The notes: generated by a model not told the origin, from the letters alone. 64,000 nt of DNA from Bradyrhizobium cosmicum (GCF_007290395.2 NZ_CP041656.2:186001-250000); one strand, 5' to 3'; counted from the stretch's first letter, positions 35,151 to 45,380 are shown. Made by a program: numbers and translations.

Positions 35151-37761
35151 TCACGATCCTCTTGGGGACGATAATCACCTTGCGGACGGGCTTGCCGTCC
35201 AAGGCTAATTTTACCGCATCAAGCGCCAAAACGGCAGCCTCGATTTCCGGATTCTGCGCCGCTGTTGCAACTGTGACCTCGCCCCGCTTCTTGCCGTTGA
35301 CCTGGACCACCAGGGTCACACTGTCTTCAACCAGCAAATCGCGTTCGATTTGGGGCCAATTGGCCTCGGAAACCAGCCCGCTGTGGCCCAGGGCCTGCCA
35401 GCACTCCTCGGCCAGATGCGGCATCATCGGTGAGAACAGCTGGACCAGGATCTGGCTGGCCTCCCGGATCGCCCACACCAAGTCGGGGGCGGGCTGGCCG
35501 GGACGCTGGAGGATCTCCGAGAACGCATTGGCGAACTCGCGAATATGGGCCAGGCACACATTGAAGTGCAGTCGCTCGATACCGCTGGTGACCTTGTCCA
35601 GCGCGCCATGGGCGGCCTTGCGCAAGGCGGTCGCATCAGGCCCGAACGAAGCCGGCCGGGCCGCCGGCGCGCCCTTGCCGAGTTCCGCCGCGTCATTCAC
35701 CAGCCGCCACAGCCGCTGCACGAAGCGCGAGGCGCCCTGGACGCGCTCGTCGCTCCAGATCACGTCGCGGTCGGGCGGGGAGTCCGACAGCATGAACCAG
35801 CGGGCGACATCGGCGCCGTAGGTCTCGATGATGTCGTCGGGATCGACCGTGTTCTTCTTCGACTTCGACATCTTCTCGATCGCACCGATCTGGATGTCTT
35901 CGCCCGTCGTCAGCAGCGTGGCGCGGCGCCCGTTGCCGCCGACCTCGATCTTCACCTCGGCCGGCTGCACATAGGTGCCGTCGGCCTTCTGATAGGTTTC
36001 GTGCACCACCATGCCCTGCGTGAACATGCCGGCGAACGGCTCGTCCAGCGCAATATGCCCGGTCGCCTTCATCGCGCGGGTGAAGAAGCGGCTGTAGAGC
36101 AGATGCAGGATCGCGTGCTCGACGCCGCCGATATACTGGTCGACCGGCAGCATCCGATTGGCGATGGCGGGCGTCGTCGGCGCGGCCTCGTTCCAGGGAT
36201 CTGTGAAGCGCGCGAAGTACCAGGACGAATCCACGAAGGTGTCCATGGTGTCGGTTTCGCGCTGTGCCTTAGCCCCGCATTTCGGGCAGGCGACGTGCTT
36301 CCAGGTCGGGTGATGATCGAGCGCGTTGCCCGGCTTGTCGAAGCTGACATCTTCCGGCAGCACCACCGGCAGGTCGGCAGCCGGCACCGGCACCACGTCG
36401 CACTTCGGACAGTGGATCACCGGAATCGGGCAGCCCCAATAGCGCTGGCGCGAAATGCCCCAGTCGCGCAGGCGGAAATTGACCTGCCGCTCGCCGACCG
36501 GCGCGTTGCCGCGCAGCTCGGTTTCCAGGCGTTTTGCAACCTCGTCCTTGGCCTGATCGATGGTCATGCCGTCGAGGAAGCGCGAATTGATCATGCGGCC
36601 GTCACCGTCATAGGCGGTGTCGGTGATGACGAACGTCTTGGGATCCTGGCCCTCGGGACAGACGACCGGCGTGTTGCCGAGACCGTACTTGTTGACGAAA
36701 TCGAGGTCGCGCTGGTCGTGCGCGGGGCAACCGAAGATCGCGCCGGTGCCGTATTCCATCAGCACGAAGTTGGCGACATAGACCGGAAGCTTCCAGTTCG
36801 GGTCGAACGGATGCACCGCGCGGATGCCGGTGTCAAAACCCTGCTTCTCCGCGGTGTCGATGATCGACTGCGCGGTGCCGATCTTCTTGATGTCGGCAAT
36901 GAACTTCGCGAGTTTCGGGTTCTTCGCGGCGGCTGCCTGCGCCAGCGGATGGTCGGCCGAGATCGCCATGAATTTTGCGCCGAACAACGTGTCGGGGCGT
37001 GTCGTGAAGATCTTCAGCTCGCTCTCGCCGGCGGGCGTCGTCGCCGCATCCAGCGCGAAACGGATCAAGAGCCCCTCGGAGCGGCCGATCCAGTTGCGCT
37101 GCATCAGCCGGACCTTGTCGGGCCAGCGGTCCAGCCCATCCAGCGCCGACAGCAGCTCCTGCGAGTACTTCGTGATCTTGAAGACCCACTGGCTCATCTC
37201 GCGCTGTTCGACAACGGCGCCCGAACGCCAGCCGCGGCCGTCGATCACCTGCTCGTTGGCGAGCACGGTCATGTCGACCGGATCCCAGTTGAGCTTGCGC
37301 TTCTCGCGCTCGGCGAGGCCGGCGGCGAGCATGTCCAAGAACATCTTCTGCTGGTGCTTGTAGTAGCTGGGGTCGCAGGTCGCGATCTCCCGGCTCCAGT
37401 CCAGCGACAGCCCGATCGAGCGGAGCTGCTTCTTCATCGCGGCGATGTTGTCGTAGGTCCAGGCCTTCGGGGCGACCTTGCGCTCGATGGCGGCGTTCTC
37501 GGCCGGCAGGCCGAAAGCGTCCCAGCCCATCGGGTGCAGCACGTTGAACCCCTTGGCGCGCATGAAGCGGGCCAGCACGTCGCCGAGCGTGTAATTGCGG
37601 ACATGGCCGATATGGATGCGCCCGGACGGGTAGGGGAACATTTCCAGCACATAGTATTTCGGCCGCGAATCGTCGTTCTTGGAAACGAAGATCGCCTGGT
37701 CGTCCCAGGCGGCCTGCCAGCGCGGTTCGGCGTCGCGGGCGTTGTAGCGTTCGGAGGTCAT
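35137..37761 (-). CDS. leuS: Leucyl-tRNA synthetase
   Basis: An 874-residue class Ia synthetase. HIGH lies at residues 50-53 ([16 protein letters not shown]) and KMSKS near residue 630 ([12 protein letters not shown]); between them is the editing domain with the [10 protein letters not shown] motif and a zinc-binding cysteine cluster ([18 protein letters not shown]). The C-terminus has the anticodon-binding and small tRNA-binding domains. Length matches bacterial LeuRS. Confidence 0.98.
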   Translation of the reverse strand: MTSERYNARDAEPRWQAAWDDQAIFVSKNDDSRPKYYVLEMFPYPSGRIHIGHVRNYTLGDVLARFMRAKGFNVLHPMGWDAFGLPAENAAIERKVAPKAWTYDNIAAMKKQLRSIGLSLDWSREIATCDPSYYKHQQKMFLDMLAAGLAEREKRKLNWDPVDMTVLANEQVIDGRGWRSGAVVEQREMSQWVFKITKYSQELLSALDGLDRWPDKVRLMQRNWIGRSEGLLIRFALDAATTPAGESELKIFTTRPDTLFGAKFMAISADHPLAQAAAAKNPKLAKFIADIKKIGTAQSIIDTAEKQGFDTGIRAVHPFDPNWKLPVYVANFVLMEYGTGAIFGCPAHDQRDLDFVNKYGLGNTPVVCPEGQDPKTFVITDTAYDGDGRMINSRFLDGMTIDQAKDEVAKRLETELRGNAPVGERQVNFRLRDWGISRQRYWGCPIPVIHCPKCDVVPVPAADLPVVLPEDVSFDKPGNALDHHPTWKHVACPKCGAKAQRETDTMDTFVDSSWYFARFTDPWNEAAPTTPAIANRMLPVDQYIGGVEHAILHLLYSRFFTRAMKATGHIALDEPFAGMFTQGMVVHETYQKADGTYVQPAEVKIEVGGNGRRATLLTTGEDIQIGAIEKMSKSKKNTVDPDDIIETYGADVARWFMLSDSPPDRDVIWSDERVQGASRFVQRLWRLVNDAAELGKGAPAARPASFGPDATALRKAAHGALDKVTSGIERLHFNVCLAHIREFANAFSEILQRPGQPAPDLVWAIREASQILVQLFSPMMPHLAEECWQALGHSGLVSEANWPQIERDLLVEDSVTLVVQVNGKKRGEVTVATAAQNPEIEAAVLALDAVKLALDGKPVRKVIIVPKRIVNVVG

Positions 37762-37952
37762 GGAATCGTTCGGTTTTCGTGGTTTGGGCCGCCTAAAGAC
37801 GGCGGACTAGGCCATAGAAGTCCTCAAGGGGTCAATGGGTTGCCGCTGGCGCCGGCACGCCGCAAGGCTGCTCCGCAAAACTACGGTGCAGCTTGTTGGG
37901 ATCGGGTTAAGGGGGCGGTGCGAGGTTGGCCGCCAACAGCACCCGCCAGGCA

Positions 37953-38999
37953 ATGGATTCAGGCTTCGACGATCCCGATCACGACTATGCCGCGTCCATC
38001 GCCGGACGGGCGATGCGGAGCATGGCCGAGCAGCGGATTCCACCGACGCCGGCCAATTTTGCCGTCTGGTTCCGGTATTTTGCAGGCAGCCAGGACGATT
38101 TGCGCAACGCCGTGGATCTCCTGATCGACCACAATCGCCCATTCGACGCCGGGACCAATCGGAATCTGTTCGAGACCTATGTCGCGCCCCAGGTAAGCGC
38201 CGTCGCCGTCAATACGTCCGAGCGGCTGCATACCCTGATGGGCGCAGCGAAGGAGTTTCTGGCGACCGCGATCGCGGACAACCAATCCCAGATCCAGGCG
38301 ATCAGCGAAGTGACCGACCAGGGCAACGCCGGCGTCGATCCGAAGGTGCTGGTCGGTCAGCTCATGAACGAGCTGGCGCGCGCCGCGACGAGAGCGACAC
38401 GGCTCGAGGCAGGCTTTGCGGAAAAGACCCGCGAGCTCGACGTGATTCGCGATTCGCTCTCCAAATCCGAGGAGCGCGCCCGGACGGATATGTTGACGGG
38501 CCTCGCAAACCGGCGAGCGCTCGACGAGTTCCTGCGCCAAGCGCAGACGACGGCGGACTGGGGCGAGCCGCTCAGCGTGCTCTTGCTCGACATCGACCAC
38601 TTCAAGAGTTTCAACGACAATTTCGGTCACAGCGTCGGCGACCAGGTGCTGCGGCTGATGGCGAGGGTGCTGCGCGAAAAGGTTCGTCAGCAGGATTTGC
38701 CGGCGCGCTATGGCGGCGAGGAACTGATCGCGGTGTTGCCGGATGCCGATCTCGCCATTTGCGCCGAGATCGCCGAGGTCATCAGGCGCGCGATCGCCGA
38801 ATGCACGATCACGCGGCGCTCGACCGGCGAGATGCTGCCCAGCATCAGCGTGTCGATCGGCGTGGCGCAGTACCGGACCGGCGAAGCGATCACCGATCTG
38901 ATCGAGCGCTGCGACCGCGCGCTCTATCTCGCCAAGGGTGGCGGCCGCAATCGCGTGGTGACGGAGAGCGAGCTCGATCGCGCCGCAGCCGCGGGTTAG
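37953..38999 (+). CDS. Diguanylate cyclase (GGDEF)
   Basis: A 348-residue protein with a helical N-terminal half (residues ~1-170) that I do not recognise as a known sensor, and a C-terminal GGDEF domain with GGEEL (ARYGGEELIAVLP). An RxxD motif (RQQD) lies five residues before GGEEL, the c-di-GMP inhibitory site. It should make c-di-GMP from two GTP. The start is set at ATG 37953; an in-frame TTG at 37926 is possible. It ends 3 bp from a convergent GGDEF gene. Confidence 0.85.
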   Translation: MDSGFDDPDHDYAASIAGRAMRSMAEQRIPPTPANFAVWFRYFAGSQDDLRNAVDLLIDHNRPFDAGTNRNLFETYVAPQVSAVAVNTSERLHTLMGAAKEFLATAIADNQSQIQAISEVTDQGNAGVDPKVLVGQLMNELARAATRATRLEAGFAEKTRELDVIRDSLSKSEERARTDMLTGLANRRALDEFLRQAQTTADWGEPLSVLLLDIDHFKSFNDNFGHSVGDQVLRLMARVLREKVRQQDLPARYGGEELIAVLPDADLAICAEIAEVIRRAIAECTITRRSTGEMLPSISVSIGVAQYRTGEAITDLIERCDRALYLAKGGGRNRVVTESELDRAAAAG

Positions 39000-39002
39000 C
39001 GA

Positions 39003-40700
39003 TCAACCTGCCATCATCATGTCGGCCGCGCCGTTCTCGATCACCTGGATGCCGTGCTCGACGACATTGTTGCGGCCGCGATGTTTTGCGGCGTAGAGCG
39101 CAGCGTCCGCGGCTTCGATGAGATCGCCGGGGCGCAGGGTCTCGTTGGGCTTCGTGGCGGCAACACCGATCGAGACGGTGACGATCATGTGCGCCGAGGT
39201 GATGTGCGGCAGGCAAAGCCTCAGCACGGCCGCGCGCACCTGTTCGCCGATTTCGACGGCGCGGTTCACGTCGGTGTTCGGCAGCAGCAGGCAGAACTCC
39301 TCGCCGCCATAGCGCGCCGCAAAGCCCATCGTGTCGGCGGCGATGCCCGACAGCGATTCGCCCAGGCGGGTCAGGCAGGAATCGCCTTCGAGATGGCCGT
39401 AGGTGTCGTTGAACAGCTTGAAGTGGTCGACGTCGATCATCAGCAGCGCGAGGTCGCTGTTATACTGCTGCGCGCGCATCCATTCGAAGTCGAGCCGGCT
39501 CTGGAAGCCGCGGCGATTGGCGAGTCCCGACAGCATGTCGATCGAGGCCATCACGGTCAGCCGGTCGTTGCTCGCGATCAGCTCGCGCTCGCGCTGGCTG
39601 AGCTGCGCGGCCATCGCATTGAACGCGCGGGCCAGCGGCACGAACTCGGCCGGCAGGCGGTTGCGCGCCGCGCGCGCCGACAGGTCGCCTTCGCCAAGAC
39701 GCTTGGCCATGTCGGCCAGCATCTCGATCGGCTTGATCACAAGCTTCTCGGCGGCAATCAGCGCGCCGAGCAGGACGAACAGAACGACGAAAGCGAGCTG
39801 GAGATAGGCCGTGCGAATGTCGCGGCTGACCGCCGCGGACACCTTGTCCTCGTCGATGCTTGCGATCAGGCGCGCATTGGTGCCGGCAATGCGGATGTAG
39901 CTGACCGCGCGGCGGGAGCCGTCGGCGGCCAGGAAAGAGAGTGAGCCTTCATCCTGGTTCGACCGCAGCGCCTTGTCGGCGATCGCGGACATCAGCGGCA
40001 TGTTGTCGAGGGGGCGGCCGATCGCACCATGCTGGTCGGCCGGCGCCGCCAGCACGGTACCGGCGCTGTCGACCAGCACGGCGGTGATGCCGGCGCGGCC
40101 GCCGAGATTGTTCATCACCTTCGACATCCAGTCGAGGTTGACGGTCGCAAGCACGACGGCATCCGCCGTCCCGCTGAAGGCGGATACGGGATAGACCGCC
40201 ATGACGGTCGGCGACAACACGGGCCGCGACAGGATGAAGTCGCTCAGCACGAAGCGGCCGGTCTCCTGCGCCTGCTGGAAGTAGGGCCGGTCGCTGAGGT
40301 CGAGGCCGACATACATGTTGTTGGTGGCGCACTGGATGCGGCCGTCCTGGCCCGCGATCAGCAGCGTGCGGATCCAGGGAAGGTTCGACGGCAGGCTCGC
40401 GCGCAGCACGTCGCAGCTCTTGCTGATGCCGCCGGCGGATGCCCGGATGAAAGCTTCCGATTTCAGGATGGTCTCGACCGACGAGATCACCTCGCGCTGC
40501 GCGTCGGCGCTGTGCCTTGCGACGGTCGTGAACTCGGCCGTGGCCTGCGCGATCTGCCGGGCTCGCGTGTCCTCGAGCGAACGGATGCGCTCCAGCATCA
40601 AGGGCGTCACCAGAATCAACGCGAGCAACGCAAGCCGGGCCCGGATTCCGAGAACCTGCTTGAGTTTCGCTCGTTTGCGGTTGAAACTGACGTTGGCCAT
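39003..40700 (-). CDS. Membrane-bound sensory diguanylate cyclase
   Basis: A 565-residue protein: an N-terminal membrane helix (residues ~20-35), a periplasmic sensory region of about 230 residues of Cache type (for example YFQQAQETGRFVLSDFILSRPVLSPTVMAVYP), a second helix, a HAMP-like linker, and a GGDEF domain with GGEEF (ARYGGEEFCLLLP). The inhibitory-site RxxD is not at the expected place, so it may escape product feedback. It is convergent with another GGDEF gene with a 3-bp gap. The ligand is unknown. Confidence 0.88.
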   Translation of the reverse strand: MANVSFNRKRAKLKQVLGIRARLALLALILVTPLMLERIRSLEDTRARQIAQATAEFTTVARHSADAQREVISSVETILKSEAFIRASAGGISKSCDVLRASLPSNLPWIRTLLIAGQDGRIQCATNNMYVGLDLSDRPYFQQAQETGRFVLSDFILSRPVLSPTVMAVYPVSAFSGTADAVVLATVNLDWMSKVMNNLGGRAGITAVLVDSAGTVLAAPADQHGAIGRPLDNMPLMSAIADKALRSNQDEGSLSFLAADGSRRAVSYIRIAGTNARLIASIDEDKVSAAVSRDIRTAYLQLAFVVLFVLLGALIAAEKLVIKPIEMLADMAKRLGEGDLSARAARNRLPAEFVPLARAFNAMAAQLSQRERELIASNDRLTVMASIDMLSGLANRRGFQSRLDFEWMRAQQYNSDLALLMIDVDHFKLFNDTYGHLEGDSCLTRLGESLSGIAADTMGFAARYGGEEFCLLLPNTDVNRAVEIGEQVRAAVLRLCLPHITSAHMIVTVSIGVAATKPNETLRPGDLIEAADAALYAAKHRGRNNVVEHGIQVIENGAADMMMAG

Positions 40701-40809
40701 CTTCGCTACCCACCCCGCGGGCCAAGGTAAAGCGAAGGGTTCAAAAACTCTTTCTTGAACTCGGTAAAATTGGACTTACCGCGGTAACGAGCGCAAACAA
40801 TCGACCCTC

Positions 40810-41499
40810 ATGACAGAAGCCAACGCCGCGCCGGTAACCGGCCATTCACCAAACGCGCTCGCCGCGGTCGAAGCCGAAATCGCCCGCGCCTGCAAGGACG
40901 CGCGGCGCGAGCGCGCCTCGGTGACCCTGATCGCAGTGTCCAAGACGTTCGCGGCAGATGCAATCATGCCGGTCATCACCGCCGGACAGCGCGTATTCGG
41001 CGAAAATCGCGTGCAGGAGGCCAAGGGCAAGTGGCCTGCGTTAATCTCTGCTCACCCGGATATCGCACTGCATCTGATCGGGCCGCTGCAATCCAACAAG
41101 GCGAAGGAGGCGGTCGCGCTGTTCGATGCCATCCATTCGGTTGACCGCCCGAGCATTTGCCAGGCGTTAGCCAAGGAAATCGAATCCCAGAACAGGCATC
41201 CGGAGCTGTTCGTCCAGATCAATATCGGCGAGGAGCCGCAGAAGGCCGGCATCGCTCCCGGCGAGGCCGACACCTTCATCGCGAGCTGCCGCGACACTTA
41301 TGGGCTGACGATTTCCGGCTTGATGTGCATTCCGCCGGTCGACGAGCCGCCGGCTGCGCATTTTGCGCTGACCGCCAAGATCGCGGAGCGTAACGGACTG
41401 AAGAAGCTCTCGATGGGCATGAGTGCGGACTTCGCCACAGCCATCATGCTTGGCGCCACCCACGTCCGCGTGGGGAGCGCGATCTTCGGGCACCGGTAG
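40810..41499 (+). CDS. YggS-family PLP-binding homeostasis protein
   Basis: A 229-residue PLP-binding protein (PLPBP) of the YggS family with a single TIM-barrel domain. Lys in LIAVSKTF carries PLP; the VQINIGEEPQKAGI and SMGMSADFATAI segments are typical. It buffers PLP and affects amino-acid pools, without known catalysis. It is divergent from the GGDEF gene to its left across 109 bp. Confidence 0.93.
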   Translation: MTEANAAPVTGHSPNALAAVEAEIARACKDARRERASVTLIAVSKTFAADAIMPVITAGQRVFGENRVQEAKGKWPALISAHPDIALHLIGPLQSNKAKEAVALFDAIHSVDRPSICQALAKEIESQNRHPELFVQINIGEEPQKAGIAPGEADTFIASCRDTYGLTISGLMCIPPVDEPPAAHFALTAKIAERNGLKKLSMGMSADFATAIMLGATHVRVGSAIFGHR

Positions 41500-41547
41500 T
41501 TGTCGTTGGGGCGGGCTTGCGCCAAGCAACCGCAATGACGGTGGTGA

Positions 41548-42333
41548 TTACACAAACCCCACCGATACCTTCCCCAGCACGCCAAAGTCCGCCGCAAAAT
41601 GATCGCCGACTTGAATCGGCAGCGGTGGATGGCATGTGCCTGTCGTCACCACCTCCCCTGCCCGCAAGGTGATGCCGAGTCCGCGCAGCTCGTTGGCAAG
41701 CCACGCCAAGGCAGCACGGGGGTCGCCCAGCACGTTCCTGCCGTGGCCGGTGTAGTTCTTGCCGTGCAGCGTGATCTGCGGCCGCTCCTCGACGAGGTCC
41801 ATCGCGCGCCAGTTCGCGGTCGTCGGCGAGCCCAGCACGAACTGATGCGCGCAGGCATTGTCCGCGATGAGCTGCGCCTCACCCGCGCTGACGAAGTCGG
41901 CAAAGCGCGAATCGGGAATCTCGATCGCGGGGTGCAGGGTATCGACGGCGGCGAGCACGTCGTCGACGCTGTACGGGGTCGCGCGCGGCGGCAGATCGCG
42001 GCCCATGCGGAAGGCGAATTCCGGTTCGCCGACGCGCATCTCGTTGCCCTTCATCGACGCGGTGCCGCCATCGGCGATCAGTGTGTCGCTCATGATGCGA
42101 CCGGCCAGCGGGCCCGCGACATTGATATGCTTCTGTCCGGCCTCGCTCGTCGCCGCGATCTTCCAGCCGACCAGGTTTCCAAGCGACTGCGTTTCGAGCG
42201 CAGCCTGGATGGCGTAACCGTCAGCACGGCTTTGCGGCCGCAAATGTCTCTCCAGCGAGTCGAGCTTGGTGCCGTCACGCCAGTGCTGGACGAGCAGGCG
42301 CGATGCGGCGGCGATCTGGTCCTTGTCGAGCAT
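41548..42333 (-). CDS. 2-keto-4-pentenoate hydratase-like protein
   Basis: A 261-residue member of the fumarylacetoacetate-hydrolase / MhpD family. The metal site is suggested by VGEPEFAFRMGRDLPP (two Glu) and HPAIEIPDSR. Such hydratases act in meta-cleavage pathways, but no other pathway gene is adjacent, so the substrate is unknown. It is 6 bp from the YkuD gene stop on the same strand. Confidence 0.8.
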   Translation of the reverse strand: MLDKDQIAAASRLLVQHWRDGTKLDSLERHLRPQSRADGYAIQAALETQSLGNLVGWKIAATSEAGQKHINVAGPLAGRIMSDTLIADGGTASMKGNEMRVGEPEFAFRMGRDLPPRATPYSVDDVLAAVDTLHPAIEIPDSRFADFVSAGEAQLIADNACAHQFVLGSPTTANWRAMDLVEERPQITLHGKNYTGHGRNVLGDPRAALAWLANELRGLGITLRAGEVVTTGTCHPPLPIQVGDHFAADFGVLGKVSVGFV

Positions 42334-42339
42334 GTGTCC

Positions 42340-42933
42340 TCACCCGATGATGATTTTTGTTCTTGGCCCAAGCCGTCGCAACAATTGCAGCATCGCCGCC
42401 CTGGTCATGGAGACGCAGCCCGCGGTCGGGCCGAAATTGTCGCGCGCCAGATGAAGGAACACGGCGCTGCCGCGGCCGGCGATCCGCGGCCGGGTGTTGT
42501 GGTCGATTTCGATGATGAAGTCATAGAGTTGGTCGGCCCGCTTGAGCCGGTCGCCGCCCTGCTCCCGATCGAGCCGGATCGGCTGATTGTAATGGCGGTC
42601 CTTGGGGTCCTCGCACCAGGCGTCAGTGTCGCCGATGGCCCGTGCCGGCAGGAAGGTCTGCGGGCGGCGGTGCCGGTCGCCCCGCCACCACAATTGCCTG
42701 GGACGGAAGCTGCCCCTCGGGGTGCCGCCATCGCCCTCGCGCTTGTTGGCCAGGATGCCGCCTCTCCCCAGCGCCACCGGAATCGTCAACGACCCTGCCG
42801 TCAACCAACCCCGGCGCGGATTCCCCGCAGCAGGCTTAACGCGGATCGCCGGAAGCGGCCCCAAGGTCCGATTCCTGGTGTAACCAACTGACGCAGCTTT
42901 CTTTTTCATATGAGCGTGCGATGTCGAATTCAT
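42340..42933 (-). CDS. YkuD-type L,D-transpeptidase
   Basis: A 197-residue protein with a basic N-terminus and a YkuD-like domain. The presumed catalytic region is FLHLARDNFGPTAGCVSM, where His and Cys are in place but the Arg that usually follows Cys (GCVR) is Ser, as in some COG3786-type members. No clear signal peptide is visible. Starts at 42933 and 42909 are both possible. It may crosslink peptidoglycan or be a non-canonical family member. Confidence 0.75.
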   Translation of the reverse strand: MNSTSHAHMKKKAASVGYTRNRTLGPLPAIRVKPAAGNPRRGWLTAGSLTIPVALGRGGILANKREGDGGTPRGSFRPRQLWWRGDRHRRPQTFLPARAIGDTDAWCEDPKDRHYNQPIRLDREQGGDRLKRADQLYDFIIEIDHNTRPRIAGRGSAVFLHLARDNFGPTAGCVSMTRAAMLQLLRRLGPRTKIIIG

Positions 42934-43110
42934 TACAGGACATTCATCAAAACGGCCTGCTATTCTGGGTTAGAGTGGTTCTGGCTTGTGAATCGGTAAC
43001 AGCCCACTACTTCAACACGAACAAAAATATAACGGCGACCCCTAACTTTCCCTCGCGGCTGGGTGCAGCATGCATGCGCGCCGAGTCGGACTCCAAAAGG
43101 ATGACCCCCT

Positions 43111-43797
43111 ATGGCCAATGCCCGCAAGATCCTCATCGTGGATGACGATACCGATCTGCGCGATACGTTGGTGGAGCAATTATCGCTGCACGAAGAATTC
43201 GAAGCCTCCGCCGTCGATACCGGCGCCAAGGGCGCGAGCGCCGCGAAGGCCAATTCCCCCGATCTCGTTCTGATGGATGTCGGCCTGCCCGACACCGACG
43301 GCCGCGAGGTTGTCCGCTCCCTGCGCAAAGGCGGCTTCAAGGCCCCGATCATCATGCTGACCGGGCATGACACCGATTCCGACACGATTTTGGGGCTGGA
43401 ATCCGGCGCCAACGACTATGTCGCAAAGCCCTTCCGTTTCGCCGTGCTGCTGGCGCGCATTCGTGCCCAGCTCCGCCAGCACGAGGCCAGCGAGGACGCG
43501 GTGTTCTCGGTCGGCCCCTACTCCTTCCGCCCCGGCTCGAAGATGCTGACAGCGGCCAATGCGCGTAAGGTCCGCCTCACCGAGAAGGAAACGGCGATCC
43601 TTCGCTTCCTCTACCGGGCCGGCCAGATGCCGGTCTCGCGCGAGACCCTGCTTCAGGAGGTCTGGGGTTATAATTCCGGCGTCACCACCCACACGCTGGA
43701 AACCCACATCTACCGTCTCCGCCAGAAGATCGAGAAGGACGCCGCCAACCCGGAAATCCTGGTCACGGAAGCCGGTGGCTACAAGCTGGTGCCGTGA
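43111..43797 (+). CDS. OmpR-family response regulator (CenR/OtpR-like)
   Basis: A 228-residue regulator. The receiver domain (LIVDDDTDLRD, phospho-Asp in LVLMDVGLP, Lys in YVAKPFR) is followed by a winged-helix OmpR/PhoB DNA-binding domain ending in TEAGGYKLVP. No sensor kinase is adjacent. The pairing with a cyclic-nucleotide-binding gene and xthA resembles the Brucella otpR locus, and OtpR/CenR regulates envelope and growth; the assignment is inferred from gene order. A ribosome binding site is at AAAAGGATGA. Confidence 0.85.
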   Translation: MANARKILIVDDDTDLRDTLVEQLSLHEEFEASAVDTGAKGASAAKANSPDLVLMDVGLPDTDGREVVRSLRKGGFKAPIIMLTGHDTDSDTILGLESGANDYVAKPFRFAVLLARIRAQLRQHEASEDAVFSVGPYSFRPGSKMLTAANARKVRLTEKETAILRFLYRAGQMPVSRETLLQEVWGYNSGVTTHTLETHIYRLRQKIEKDAANPEILVTEAGGYKLVP

Positions 43798-43855
43798 TAG
43801 CTTCAAGGGCGTGCGAATCGTTTTAGATCGCATGCCCTTAGAGCCCCGGACCTGA

Positions 43856-44299
43856 ATGTCAATCGACGACGACGTAGCGCTTCTCGAGCGTGTCCCGACA
43901 CTGCGCCTGTTGGGAGACGCCTCGTTGCGCATGCTGGCGATCGGCTCCGAGCAGCGTAACTTCGTCCGCGGCGACGTCCTGTTCAATCTCGGCGACGATG
44001 CCGATGCCGGCTACGTGGTCCAGCGCGGCGCCTTCCGGGTCGACGACGGCGCCGGTGCCGAAATGATCGCGGGTCCCGGCGCGCTGATCGGCGAGCTCGC
44101 GCTGGTGGTGCCGATGAAGCGGCCGTCGAGCGCGATCGCGATCGAGCACGCCTCCGTCATCCGCGTCGCGCGCAGCCTGTTTCAACGCGTGCTCGAAAGC
44201 GACCCCGCGGCGGCCGTTCGCCTGCGCGACGAATTCGCGGTGCGGTCGAGTCAGATTGCGAGCGATATATTGATGGCGGGCGCGAAGCTGACCTCGTAG
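43856..44299 (+). CDS. Cyclic-nucleotide-binding domain protein
   Basis: A 147-residue protein that is essentially a single cNMP-binding domain: LLGDASLRMLAIGSEQRNFVRGDVLFNLGDDAD through GELALVVPMKRPSSAIAIEHASVIRVARSLF. The phosphate-binding cassette lacks a full Arg-Ala pair but is close to it (KRPSSA). There is no helix-turn-helix. It follows the CenR-like regulator by 58 bp and is probably cotranscribed. Confidence 0.85.
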   Translation: MSIDDDVALLERVPTLRLLGDASLRMLAIGSEQRNFVRGDVLFNLGDDADAGYVVQRGAFRVDDGAGAEMIAGPGALIGELALVVPMKRPSSAIAIEHASVIRVARSLFQRVLESDPAAAVRLRDEFAVRSSQIASDILMAGAKLTS

Positions 44300-44310
44300 C
44301 TCTCTCCCGT

Positions 44311-44352
44311 CGTCATTCCGGGCCCGCGACTTCGTCGCGTCCCGGAATGACG
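44311..44352. repeat. Dispersed inverted repeat
   Basis: CGTCATTCCGGG at the left is a reverse complement of CCCGGAATGACG at the right around CCCGCGACTTCGTCGCGT. It separates convergent genes and can serve as a two-way terminator. Confidence 0.75.
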
Positions 44353-44356
44353 GGAC

Positions 44357-45172
44357 TCAAACCTCCAGCGTCACCGTGACAGGCACGTGGTCTGACGGCC
44401 GTTCCCAGCTCCGCGCGTCGCGCAAGATCCTGAAATCGCTGACCGCATCCTTCAGCGCGCGCGAGACCCAGATGTGGTCGAGCCTGCGGCCGCGGTCGCC
44501 GACGGTCCAGTCGGCGGAGCGGTAGCTCCACCATGTGTAGACCTTTTCCGACATCGGGATGCGATCGCGTGCGACGTCTACCCACTCGCCGGCTTCGAGC
44601 GCGGCCTTTAGCTTCTCGGTCTCGACAGGCGTGTGAGAGACGACTTTCAAGAGCTGCTTGTGCGACCACACGTCGTTCTCGTGCGGCGCGACGTTGAGGT
44701 CGCCGACCAGGATGTGGCGATCCTCGCCGCGCGGATGCAACGGCTCGCAGGCCTTCATCTCGTCGAGGAAGCGGAGCTTGTGGTCGAACTTCTCGTTCAG
44801 CGCGGGATCGGGAATGTCGCCGCCGGCGGGCACGTAGAAATTATGCAGCACCAGCGGCTTTGCGATGTTGGCCTTGCTTCCGAAGGATACGGAAATATGG
44901 CGCGAATCCACCTTGTCGCAGAAGGTCCGGATGTCCGTCGACTCGAACGGAATCTTCGAGACGATGGCGACGCCGTGATAGCCTTTCTGTCCGTTCAGCG
45001 CGACATGCTCATAGCCGAGCCGCTTGAAGCGCTTCAGCGGAAAGGCATCGTCGATGCACTTGGTCTCCTGCAGGCAAAGTACGTCCGGCCGCGCGCTCTT
45101 GAGAAACTTTGCGACTAGGTCGATGCGCAGCCGCACCGAATTGATGTTCCAGGTTGTCAGGGAAAAACGCAT
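44357..45172 (-). CDS. xthA: Exodeoxyribonuclease III
   Basis: A 271-residue AP endonuclease/3' exonuclease of base-excision repair. The EEP-family motifs are present: LQETKCIDDAFP, FYVPAGGD, GDLNVAPHENDVW and SDHVPVTV. Length matches ExoIII. It faces the cyclic-nucleotide gene across a repeat. Confidence 0.95.
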   Translation of the reverse strand: MRFSLTTWNINSVRLRIDLVAKFLKSARPDVLCLQETKCIDDAFPLKRFKRLGYEHVALNGQKGYHGVAIVSKIPFESTDIRTFCDKVDSRHISVSFGSKANIAKPLVLHNFYVPAGGDIPDPALNEKFDHKLRFLDEMKACEPLHPRGEDRHILVGDLNVAPHENDVWSHKQLLKVVSHTPVETEKLKAALEAGEWVDVARDRIPMSEKVYTWWSYRSADWTVGDRGRRLDHIWVSRALKDAVSDFRILRDARSWERPSDHVPVTVTLEV

Positions 45173-45239
45173 GAGAGATGCGTCTTAGCATGGATTGGCG
45201 TGGGGAAAGCATCTGCGTGCGATAGGCTGACTCTGGCCA

Positions 45240-45375
45240 TCCACGACAATCTCGTGCCCCGGACGCTGCGCGGCACGAAGTGACGCTATGCAGAGCCGGG
45301 GCCCAGCTGTGAGGGAGTCTGGGTCCCGGCTCTGCGCCGCACCGCTGCGCGCTGCGTCGCGTCCGGGACACGAGA
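45240..45375. repeat. Dispersed repeat between lolA-like gene and xthA
   Basis: Non-coding with GAGCCGGGGCCC...GGGTCCCGGCTCTG arms and flanking CTCGTGCCCCGGACGC...GCGTCCGGGACACGAG. It belongs to the C/G-rich inverted repeats of this window. Confidence 0.6.
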
Positions 45376-45380
45376 CCGGG

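Noticed and set aside
35545..38124. A long open frame on the plus strand opposite leuS
   Set aside because: It is a shadow of leuS and the start of the GGDEF gene; composition is Arg/Asp/His-rich as expected for antisense frames.
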